From contig KV748194.1 of the NCBI GenBank assembly GCA_001692895.1, forward strand, positions 2,166,746-2,230,745: a stretch of 64,000 nucleotides of DNA. Reading direction: 5' to 3'. This document shows positions 1-9,299 of the stretch, one piece after another (position 1 is the stretch's first letter; every line of letters starts with the position of its first letter). The notes under the pieces were generated by a model that worked only from the letters and a program-made list of their open reading frames with translations, made no database searches and had not been told where the DNA came from. The position numbers and the translations under genes are program-made. Source of the stretch: Cenococcum geophilum 1.58 (Eukaryota; Ascomycota; Dothideomycetes; Gloniales; Gloniaceae).

Positions 1-3000
1 ATGACAATGCCTCCAAGCGCCTCAAAGAAGTTGGGTGTCTCCTTTCCCTGTCGAAGGATGATGAGCTTGCCGTGGTTGTCTTTCGCTGCCTTGCGACCAA
101 AGAGCTGGGCGTCCTCTAAGGCACCTTCTGGAACACCGGCGCCAGCCCAGAGATAGACTTCTGTTATTTTTGCGCCTTTAGAATTTCCAAAGTCATGGGT
201 ACATAGATACATAGATTCTTCGAAAAGCACATGCTCCTCCTGCATCGGCACGGGTATTAGTTTGCCATCGCCTGATAATTCTTGTATCTGTTTACGGAGC
301 GTCCTAATCTTTCCCGCAGGCCCCATGTCATAAGGACCGGATGTAAGTATCTGCTGAGCATCGATATAGCTGGGAAGTTCGCCAGTTGTGACTGGCAGTT
401 CATCGAAGAAGTCTCCGAATAATTCGTTTGATTCGGCATTACCTGGAGTTGGAATTGCCTTGAACGGCTCTGAATGTCGTCCAGCACTTAGTGGTGGTGA
501 TACTGGATATTTGGAATAGACTGGTTTTGGCGGGCTGGACTCCCGCTTGAATTGGGGCACGCCAGCTCCGCCTAGGCTTGCAAGGCCCAGGCCAACCCGC
601 TTTGGTTTTGGTGCGAGAGGCGCTGGTTGCAGAGGCTGGGATGACTCAATTGGCTCTGATGTACGTGCTAAACCCGCACTCTCCATCGCAGCTTGCTCAT
701 CAGCCCTGGTCGGTAGTTTTATTGGAGATTTCGACCGGGTAAGAGGTGGAGAGGCTGACGCGGACTGCCTGCCCCATAATGCAGTAGCACTCCTCACGGA
801 GAAGCTAGAAGCTTCCGATGCTGGGGTCGAATCATTCTCCCGGGCAACTTCGGGCTTGGTTAAGGGCTTCTCCTCAGCAGGCGGGTCGGGAATGACAGAT
901 CTCTCTACTGGTTTTGGCGTTATGGAAGGCAATGGTCGCGCACCTGCTGGCTTCCATTTCTCAGCTGGTAATGTGGAAGCGTCTCGCGTTGACGGAGTTT
1001 CTGACGGAAGGTCTGCAGGCTTTTCTAATTTTCGTTCTAGTGATGAGGACTTCCTCTCGAGCTCTGGCGATGGTGTTTTCCTGGGTGGTTCTTGAACTGG
1101 TGGCTTCTCTATCTTTCTCTCTAGCTGCGGCGATTTGACGGGTGTTAAGGGCCTGGCCTTGATTGACTCCCGTGACGGCGTTCGCGCAATACTAGACATT
1201 GGCGCAAGCCCTTCCGCCGCATTTGAAGTGTCTGGAGACGATACATTGCTCGGCAGAATGCTTTCGGATTTCACGAGAGGCACAGCGACCACCGGCGCAA
1301 CTTTAGCGGGCTCAGATTTCTCTTCTTTGGTAACTGGTGCCCTCCTTTTTGGACCACGAGCTCTACCCTTCGTCATGTGTGTCAGCTGAGGTCCAGGACC
1401 ATCATTTTCACCAGAGGTTGACTTTGCCGTGCTTCCAATTTCAGGTAGACTCCCTGTTTTTGAGGCTGCGGTACCACTCGACATGGGCGAAGGCCCTCGA
1501 GCGAGCATTCCAGCAAGAGCAGGATTGAAGCGATCAGCAAGCTTGCTTGATCTTACTGCCTCCTTGGGGGGGAACGCCGGAGTTGGCTCTGGCTGTTTCT
1601 CCGGCATGGTAGGCTTGGACTTTTCCCTGAGGCTCTTCTGTCGCGCTATGGCTTCTGGGGTTCGAGCATCCTTCTCCTTGACTGGCGATGGATGACTCGA
1701 AACGCTCTCTAATTTACCAAGGGTTTTTCTTTTCGCTATCGCTTCGGGAGTTGTAGGCGTAGGCATGGGGTCATTGCTTTTCTTCGAGTCTACAGCCCCG
1801 GTCTCCAAAGCTTTGGCCTTTATTGCTTCTTTTTGTTTAATTAGGCTCTCTTTCAGCTCGTCTTTACGGCCTCCGAGCTTAGGTCCTGCGGTGACTTGCA
1901 GCCCGGCTTTGCCACGGAGTATGTTACTCTTTAGTTCATCTGGAGGAACATATTTCTCCGTTTGCGTACGCTTGAGTTTACCGAATACATTTTGAAATTC
2001 GAGTTCTTCCTTCGAGCCATCCGTAGCGCCTTGGCGAGGTTTGAGTGCAGAACGAAAGTCCTTCTTTGGAGGCGTCTCGGGTTTAGGTTTTGACAAGGAC
2101 GTAGATGCGGGAGAGCCTTTTGAGAATTCAGAAGTCGTTCCTGATGGTTTTGGTGTGGGTTGTTCCGAAGTGTCTTCAGACATTTCTTTGGTCGACTTAA
2201 TTGGGGTGTTTTTCTCTGGGGCTGGAATTTCTTCTATAGCAACAATCGTTGGCTTCGGCGAGGTAATAACTGGCTTCGACTTTGGGGGTGGTGTGGCTGT
2301 TTCTGCAGGCTTAGGGGGCGACGAATCTCGTGGCGCACGATCCTTGCCTAATGTGTCTGCGCCAGAATCGTTTGTTTTTGATGACAGGCTCACGGCAGCT
2401 GAAGGGAGCGGAGAGCCGGCGGGGGGACTTTTAAGCGCTGCTGCTCGTCCAAGGTCAACACTGCTCCGCTGCTGTTTAATTTTATTGATCTCTGCCATCC
2501 AAGCGGGCTGCTGGGGTGGCGGAAGTTTGGGTTTCGGAGAATCTGGCTTATTGAGTGCACTTTCGAGCCAGCTTGACTTGGTAGGACTCCATCGCTTCGA
2601 AGGACTCGGCGGAGGCGAGTTCTCTGTGGATCTGTTATCTTCACCAAATGTTGTTGTCGAAGCAGCTGTAACCGACTTTCCTCGAGTATGCTGTGGAAGC
2701 GCTGGTTTCACAAATTCGCCCTTGGAGTTGTCCGTAAATTCCTTCGTGATGGTCATATTGCTCGAGCTGGACCCGGGTCGCGAGTTTGGTTCCATAGAGT
2801 TACCGCGACTCAAACTGCTTGGTCTTGAATCTAATTTAGGTATGCTCACAGAGCCAGGCAAACCTCCCAAACCAGCTCCAACGCCACTACGGTTGCTTGC
2901 GGTAGAACTTTGCCTGCTAAGGCCCGGTGCTGCCTGTGCACTCCACCTTTTGCTCATACTATCATTGCGCTTGAGCATGGCACTTTGAACAAACCCACCC

Positions 3001-4083
3001 AAACCCTTTGTCGGTGATGCAGGACGGTCCATCCGCTCCGGAGAGATACGTCCTTGAGCTGGTGACATCGCCATGGACCGTCCCATGCTCAGCTGTTCTC
3101 CACCGTCAACTGAGGAGGCTTGGTCGGAGGGAGGGCTGAGCTTTTGCGATTCCAGCATCAGTAGTGGTGACTTGACCTTCTCAGAAGGCTCAGCCTCGCC
3201 ACTAGAAATGGACGTGTTTGTTGAGAATCTATTGCTCCATGCAGCACTCCCTCTGACTGAACTTGCTCTCGAGGGAGAGCTGGAGCGAAAGCTCTCGGGA
3301 GGCGGGCTCGTTGCCTCTGGTTCTGCCATAGGCTCGCGTGACATTCCAGGTAGCTGCTTTCTGCCTGATATCGCTGCCACGTCTGCGGTATCCTCTTGAT
3401 TCTTCCTATACGCTGCAGAGCCCATTCCTCTATCTGCGGTTTGCCTGAACCATGAAGGGTCTTTTGAACCCAGCGATTGTGCGATCTGACTCCTCGATAT
3501 GCCCGAATCCTCCGGCGATGTTGGTTCGGAGGTGTCCTGAAGTGATGGCGCCGTGTTCTTTTCAGTTGTCGCTATAGATAATGGCCTCCGTGTACCAGAT
3601 TGAGGCCTCCTCTGCCATGAAAGTGTTCCAGTGCGGGATAGTGCTACAGCTGCGCTTGCGGTGGGTTTCTTGGGCTCGTCTTCCTGGGTCGCAGCAGGCG
3701 ACCCCGTCAGGCGCTGCAGCGACTCTTCAAGTGGAGATTGACTTGGTGGAGGTTCCATTGTAGGTGTGGGAGATTCGGCGGCTTTTTCATGTATGCTTCG
3801 AGGGGTTGCAGCGGCTGAGTGTTGAGATTGCGGCGTGTTAGATTTTTCGGGGGAGAGTGAACGAGCGCGCTCTGTTGTTGCAACAAGCCATCAGTGAATA
3901 TCAAAACACGGGCTGGATCCGCCAGCACTCACCTGCTCTTCGTGCAAGTCTCTCGCTGCGACCTTGTATAATCTCTTCCTCCAGCTTGCGGACACGCTCA
4001 GCGTCTTGTTGGTCTCTCTGCTCCCCAAGCTGTCTGATGCGTTGGACAAATTCCGAGGGATCCAATTCATCAGCGGCAGACAT
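1..4083 (-). CDS. DUF4045 / gelsolin-repeat protein, 3' end beyond the window
   Basis: Two exons are visible: 4083-3933 and 3871 to the left edge. The 61-bp intron (3872-3932) runs GTGAGT...CAG. About 1,340 residues are encoded with no stop before the edge. The start MSAADELDP was chosen over an in-frame ATG at 4167 because an acidic start followed by a charged coiled coil (residues about 11-50, ERVRKLEEEI) is usual for this family. Residues about 50-1,240 are low-complexity Ser/Pro/Lys-rich. The block SPTKSSWLESALNKP, then PAWMAEINKIKQQR near residues 470-520, is what I recognise as DUF4045. The last about 75 residues form the start of a gelsolin-like repeat (EVYLWAGAGVP, then LFGRKAAKDNHGKLIILRQG). 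Family knowledge suggests an actin-associated role in the cytoplasm; that function is inferred. It is transcribed in the same direction as ARL2 and lies downstream of it. Confidence 0.9.
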
Positions 4084-4531
4084 GATGATGAAGAACACGT
4101 CGGACCCCGGTACCACCCTACGACGCGCGGGGGAGACAATGGAAAGAAGATCCTCGAAGGTCTTCAAAGCTAAACAGTCTCCGTTATACAGGCATTTTTT
4201 CGGCTATCTCATCCAGGGCCAAGCGTCGACTGTCAGCGGAGTCACGCATGGGGGGAATGCAGCCCGAAATTCCACTTGTACTGTACTGTACAGTAGCACA
4301 TTAACACAGCTCACCACTTGTATACATGGCTCTATTCAATTCACTATGATTACATCTACCGACTGAACCAGCCCTCGTTATGTCTTTCTCTCCATGTCTT
4401 TTAAAAACATTGACAACATTGGTAAGCCCTGCTGGCCGCGTCTCAGAACTGGCGTCTAGCACGCTATCCTTTTTTAAGACTTGGCAGGAAAGCTTGACAG
4501 CGGCCCTCCTTGCAGTAATGCGAGAGCTGTA
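4084..4531. promoter_or_regulatory. Intergenic: 5' flank of the gelsolin-repeat gene and 3' flank of ARL2
   Basis: This stretch of 448 bases has no convincing gene. It must hold the promoter and 5' leader of the leftward gelsolin-repeat gene and the 3' UTR of ARL2, both on the minus strand. A perfect 12-bp palindrome, TACTGTACAGTA, lies at 4284-4295. I see no classical TATA box that I would defend. Confidence 0.4.
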
Positions 4532-5362
4532 TCAGAAGAGAAACAGACGATCCTTTGCATCCTGTACAACCCATTGGAGCCCTTCCTGGAGGTTCATGCC
4601 GGTCATGGCACTGCAGGCCATGATGGTCCATTTGTGCGTCTTGATCGAGTCCAGTTGAAGCCCCTGTAGGAAATGTCATTGGCCGAAACGCCCGCGTCAA
4701 AAACCGAAAAATCTTTCAGCCCGCTTACCTGCCGAACTTCTCCCTCCGTCATTGATCCGGGCACGTCGCTCTTGTTCTTAAAAACAAGTAGACTGGCGCC
4801 CATGAGGCGCTGCAGTATTGGATTAGCCATGCCTAAATCATGGGTGCAGTGAAACACGAACCTCCTCCAGCAACAAGCCCTCTAGCTCCCTGCGGCAGTC
4901 GTCAATGCGCTCTCGGTCGGTGGCGTCCACTACCCATATCAGGGTATCTGTCTTCTCAAAGTAGTTTTTCCAGTAAGTCCTGAGCGTCTTCTGTCCGCCG
5001 ACATCCCCTAGTGGGAAAGTTGAGAGTCAGTGGGGGTTTGAAATGGATAGGGACTGGACTCCAGCACAGATGTTAAGTTTGTATCTTGAGTATGTGAGAA
5101 GTCAAAAACCCATCGGCTGTGGGAAGAGTGCATACCCGTCATAATCAATCGTCTTGATGATGAAGCCGAGAGTCGGGCTAACGCTGCTGACGTCCTCGTT
5201 CATAATCTTCTTGACTATGGTCGTCTTGCCTGCATTGTCAAGCCCTCTTCGCAACTCAAACTTAGTCGCAAATTACGAGTCCTGGAAAATGGGCGAAACT
5301 CACAACATCAAAATCCTCATTTCCTTGTCCTTTAATCGAGCCTTTCGTAAAATTGACAACAT
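4532..5362 (-). CDS. ARL2: Arf-like small GTPase ARL2 (Alp41/Cin4 type)
   Basis: The model is complement(4532-4663, 4729-4809, 4862-5007, 5068-5084, 5136-5246, 5304-5362), 181 aa with stop TGA. All introns are 51-65 bp and GT-AG. G1 motif GLDNAGKT is at residues 21-28, WDVGGQ at 63-68, and NKSD at 123-126. The protein ends KDRLFLF, typical of filamentous-fungal ARL2, and its length matches the family (about 184 aa). The 17-nt exon 5068-5084 supplies YKLNI between DYDG and WDVGGQ; without it the switch region cannot be assembled. There is no Gly-2, so no N-myristoylation is expected. ARL2 works with tubulin cofactors in microtubule biogenesis (family knowledge). Its 5' end faces a shared 450-bp promoter with the rightward genes. 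Confidence 0.95.
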
Positions 5363-5815
5363 TTTATTCTTCACACTTGTCTCGTCGGGGAGGTGGATTG
5401 CAGATGGACTTCAGTTTCGCACGGCAGGCAGTCCTGGCGTGTCTTGGCGAAACCTTTCCCATTTTCATATCATGATGATTTTCCATACTTTCGCTCAATG
5501 ACAGACAAAATAGAGAATATTCTATTGCCTTTGTTCTATTATGCTACATGAATTTCTTTATTTGCTAACCACGTGCACTTCGTACAGTAAACGTAAGGGA
5601 AACAACATCAATAATACTTTCTATTCATCGGATTCGCAAAGCAGGAACCACGTAGGTAGGTAAGAGGTAGAGAGGGAGTGGAGCGGGAGCCATCTCCTGC
5701 CAAAAGCTTACCTACATGCTTCTTCTGCACTTCATCTCTGAGCTACACCAACATCGTCCAGCAAACTACCTATAGGCTACCTGCATCGTCAATCTAGGAC
5801 TTGTATAGAGAAGTA
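5363..5815. promoter_or_regulatory. Divergent promoter region between ARL2 and the rightward small gene/GNAT pair
   Basis: This stretch of 453 bases separates the ARL2 start codon from the first rightward ATG at 5816. It contains pyrimidine-rich stretches and short CCTAC/GTAGG-type repeats near 5655-5790, common in fungal promoters. No coding frame fits. The assignment rests on position only. Confidence 0.45.
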
Positions 5816-6486
5816 ATGGCAACAACGCTTGAAATGCTTCCTCCGGCGTCAACTCGGGCTATTTGCGGAGTAAATGGCCTCGACGAGACTGCGGCGGTCG
5901 GCTCCCCAGCTCTGCCCAGTGGCAAAGGCGAGAAAGGTGAGTATCTCACCAAGTCATCTGTCCACCTACATTTCTCACGCAGCCCAGCACCTGGAGGGCC
6001 AAGCAAGCCGCGGCCCAAGGACAAATTTGGAAAGGAGTTGTATTCACGCCGACGCATCCCCGCATTCACCAACAGTCCTCTTCCTCAGAACACGTCGAAT
6101 CCGGCGGGTGAGGCCGTGGTGGTTGCTGAGGCAAAGACGGACCAGCAGAAGGCTAATACTCCACGCAGGCGGAAACGGCGGGCCAGAAAGACATTGGCAG
6201 CGATTCCTCCTGCGAACGAGACTATTGCACAGATCAATCGATTAATCTGTGGTGAAGAAGGAGGGGAAGCTCTCCGTCACTTCGATCCAGCACGTGCCCA
6301 GCAAGCTTTCATTGACCTTAACCCGTCCCCACTCACTTGCTGCTTCCACCGCCCTGATCTCACTTCTTCGCTCACTCAGGATTGGAACCAACCGCCCCAC
6401 CCACGACCCAGTCCTACAAACGACCATCCTCAGCCACCACACAACTCAACCCCGCACAACCCTCATCAGCGACCACCAAGAAGTAA
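5816..6486 (+). CDS. Possible small hypothetical gene, or upstream extension of the GNAT gene
   Basis: From ATG 5816 a frame with coding-like composition runs through MATTLEMLPPASTRAICG and KPRPKDKFGKELYSRRRIP to ETIAQINRLICG. One spliced model, join(5816-5936, 5988-6251, 6380-6486), uses introns GTGAGT...CAG and GTGAAG...CAG. It ends at TAA 6484-6486 after a Ser/Thr/Pro tail and encodes about 163 aa. The first putative intron is 51 bp, in frame and stop-free, so retention is harmless. Unspliced, the frame stays open past the GNAT start (6515) up to the first GNAT intron, so it could instead encode an N-terminal GNAT extension or lie in the GNAT leader. I do not recognise the protein. The region 6290-6514 is CT-rich like a leader, which argues for separate products. 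Confidence 0.35.
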
Positions 6487-6514
6487 GCCCTGGCCAACTC
6501 GCAAGGAAATCAAA

Positions 6515-8424
6515 ATGGCATCGCAATATGTGCCACCACATCTTCGCGTAGGCTATAATCGCAATCCACCTCCAACGCGAGTCGCGGAAGGTGAAGCAGC
6601 CGGAGCCTCCGCCGACCAAATTCGTCTTGCTTTGAGAGGTCACCCGACTGGTGGCGGCTCATCAAGAGTCAATCAACATTCACCGTACGTATTCAACGTC
6701 CGACCTTCCATTCATGCTTCGCCTTTCTCCTTTTCTTCCTTCCGTCCGGTGCTAACACTGGCGTAGAAATATAGTAAGGCAAGTATTCCCAGCAGCCGGC
6801 CTGCAACCATTCTCGCAAAATCTCTCCACGCCACCCCAAACTCGCGCCCAGCAACAGCATCCGGATAACGAAGTCCAAGAGATCAGCACTGCATCTACGA
6901 AGCAAGCGACTGGTACAACTGCTAGAGTTAGCAATGATACGCCAGCATCGTCTCCTCACGACGTTAACAAGCGAACCGCTGCAAAGAAGGTGGAGTTCCA
7001 CGTGGCAGCTAGATCTGGAGCATCGAAAGGCTACAGGTGGCCCAAAAACCGGGATATGAAAGCTCCCGTAAAGGGTAGTAGTAGTGATGGTGGCGCGTCA
7101 GTAAAATCGAATAGTGCCGGAGACCCTACCTACGACATCAAGAAGTTGACTGATTGGGAGGGAAACTGGCTTCCAGCGCCGGTAGAGTGGGAAGGCCGTG
7201 GAGGATTTTCGGACCGCAATCTGTACGACCGCCTCGAGACTTGGATTAACAAATCGGAAAAGGTAAGCAAGGAAAACATGGATATCAGCGATCCTGCTTT
7301 CGTTGCTGAAACCAACGGTGAGGTTGCACCACGCTTTTGGATCCCATCCACCCTTGACGCTGAGTCACCGCAATCATTTTGGCGGACATACCAAAGCCGA
7401 GCGCCAGCTCCGTTGTCTGATTGTGATCTTGCTGAGCAGCCATGGTGGGAGACTTATACATCAGCTGCCTCTGCCCTTCTTCCACCAATCAATGTTCCTG
7501 AAGCAAAGCTCGATACTGTTGAACTCACCTACGCCTTGGCGATCAAAGACTTCGGAAGCAATGGCGCTGTAAAGAAACGAGAAGACGCAAAGATAGCGAG
7601 AGAGCTTAGAGCCGCCGAGAGAAAACGCCGCAAGGCGCAAGAGCGTAATCAACGAGCACCCGCCGAACCTTCTGTACCGATCGACAGGAGCCTGAAGCTT
7701 AAGGCGAATGTATATCTTCGCCCTGCCTATCCCGCAGATATTGCCCAGATGACTGATCTCTATAACCATTACGTTACCAACACTGTACACTGTCCTGAGT
7801 TTAATCCGCGTACGACACAGAATCTTGCTGACCGCCTTGCCGACATCCTAACGAATGGACTGCCGTGGATTGTCGCGGTTGATCGGTCTAAAGGTACCGG
7901 ACTTCACAGCTCGTGGGTAACCCACATCCCCGAGAAAGTAGTTGGTCTTGCATACGCCGATGATTTCTGTCATCCTGGAAGCATGTACCGCTACACGGTT
8001 GAGTTGGATATCTTCGTCCACCCGGAGTACTGTCATAAAGGAATTGGCAGCTGCTTGATAGACAAGATGTTGAATCTTATGGATATTGAGTATCAGGCCA
8101 GGGCCGGATACGAGTGGACAGTCAAAGCAGACGCATCTGGGTCCGTGGGTAACCGAGTTGTTAAGACCGTGATCTGTCAAGTGCCGTATGATGCGGGTGA
8201 TGACACTGATATTCTCTGGACCACTAAATTTCTCCGACGCTTCGGCTTCAAGAAAGCGGGTGATATTCAATGCATGGGTTTCAAGTGCGACAAGACGTAA
8301 GCGGTACCTTCTATTTGAAACTAACGCGAACAAGCTAACTATACCTAGAGTTAACGTGGCTACGTTTCAATACGTAACCGGCGAGGACATCAACGTGGGA
8401 TTTGGTCCTATGAACCCGCTTTAG
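6515..8424 (+). CDS. GNAT-family acyl-CoA N-acetyltransferase
   Basis: The model is join(6515-6684, 6767-8296, 8349-8424), 591 aa, with introns GTACGT...TAG (82 bp) and GTAAGC...TAG (52 bp). Without the second intron the frame stops just after CDKT; splicing adds TVNVATFQYVTGED and ends at TAG 8424. The start MASQYVPPHLR is a common start of fungal proteins of this kind. Residues 1-365 are basic and low-complexity, with an aromatic block around 105-200 (LTDWEGNWLPAPVEWEG). The GNAT domain spans about 370-591: NVYLRPAYPADI is the first strand, and YCHKGIGSCLIDKML (near 478-493) is the acetyl-CoA pyrophosphate-binding loop, with a K/G-x-G variant of the usual Q/RxxGxG. Substrate is unknown. It converges with YSH1 across about 875 bp. 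Confidence 0.88.
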
Positions 8425-9299
8425 TTGATTATGGTCGCCTCGCCTCATGAGTCGCTATATCCACGCTATCTACCTGCTTCTTGATCGTCCAAAAGAAGCG
8501 GTCTATCTTACAAAGCTTCCATAGTTCCTTGCCCATGACATTGCGGAAAGTGTCACTCACATAGGCCTCACTTACACTAGGATGCCTGCAAGCTTTTGTG
8601 TAGAGATCAGTTGAAGATACATACACGGCATTATGGTTTGAGGCTATTCCTTTTGCTGTCATTTTTGCTTCATAAAATTAAGCTCTGGATCTCTGATCTA
8701 AACCATTCTTAAATTGCTCTAGATTTCACCAAATTTCAGCTTTGCTCTTTACTTCGACACTCAGGATGCAGTGCGTTAGATCATACCTGTGGTGTGTATC
8801 CCCTGATCTTATTTTCTAAGCAGCTTCATGTTTGTTGACTTTGTTTTTTTTAGAGGATTGGCATGAAAATGCTTGGCTCAAAAATTTGGCAAGTATTTTA
8901 GTATCAAGGACAGGGATTGCGTCAATGACTCTTTTTCCGAGGCGAGACCACAGATACTTGAATTTGCTGCTCTGGCTTGGTCTTTCTTTTGCATGTAAAA
9001 TAGATACAATATAACTAAGTTCCTCACTCTAATGCATCGAATATACTTGAAGACACATCTTGTTCGATGACTCCATCTGAGATAGCACCGAATGACCACG
9101 CTCAAGTATGCCTGGGGTAAACCATCTTTCCAAGCTGCCAACACGCTCTATACGGCAGCCACACCAGCCTCAATCCCCTCCACCCACCTACCACACCCCT
9201 CATCGACAGCCAAAAAGACGCCGAAACGCCACCCAGCCCCAATCCGCGACCATACATGCACCACTCTCCCCCCTAAAACCCTTCTAGACCCCGCCCCGC
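8425..9299. other. Convergent intergenic region between GNAT and YSH1
   Basis: This stretch must carry both 3' UTRs. A 77-codon minus-strand frame (8429-8662) and an 86-codon plus-strand frame (9092-9352, overlapping the YSH1 end) exist. Neither has a recognisable motif, and the second is proline-rich low complexity. I see no supported gene. Confidence 0.45.

Noticed and set aside
2041..2988. Long plus-strand ORF (315 codons) over the first gene
   Set aside because: It is antisense to the continuous minus-strand frame of the DUF4045/gelsolin protein, which has recognisable motifs. The ORF is a by-product of Ser/Pro-rich codons.
8429..8662. 77-codon minus-strand ORF after the GNAT gene
   Set aside because: No motif, no neighbouring support, and it sits in the GNAT 3' flank.
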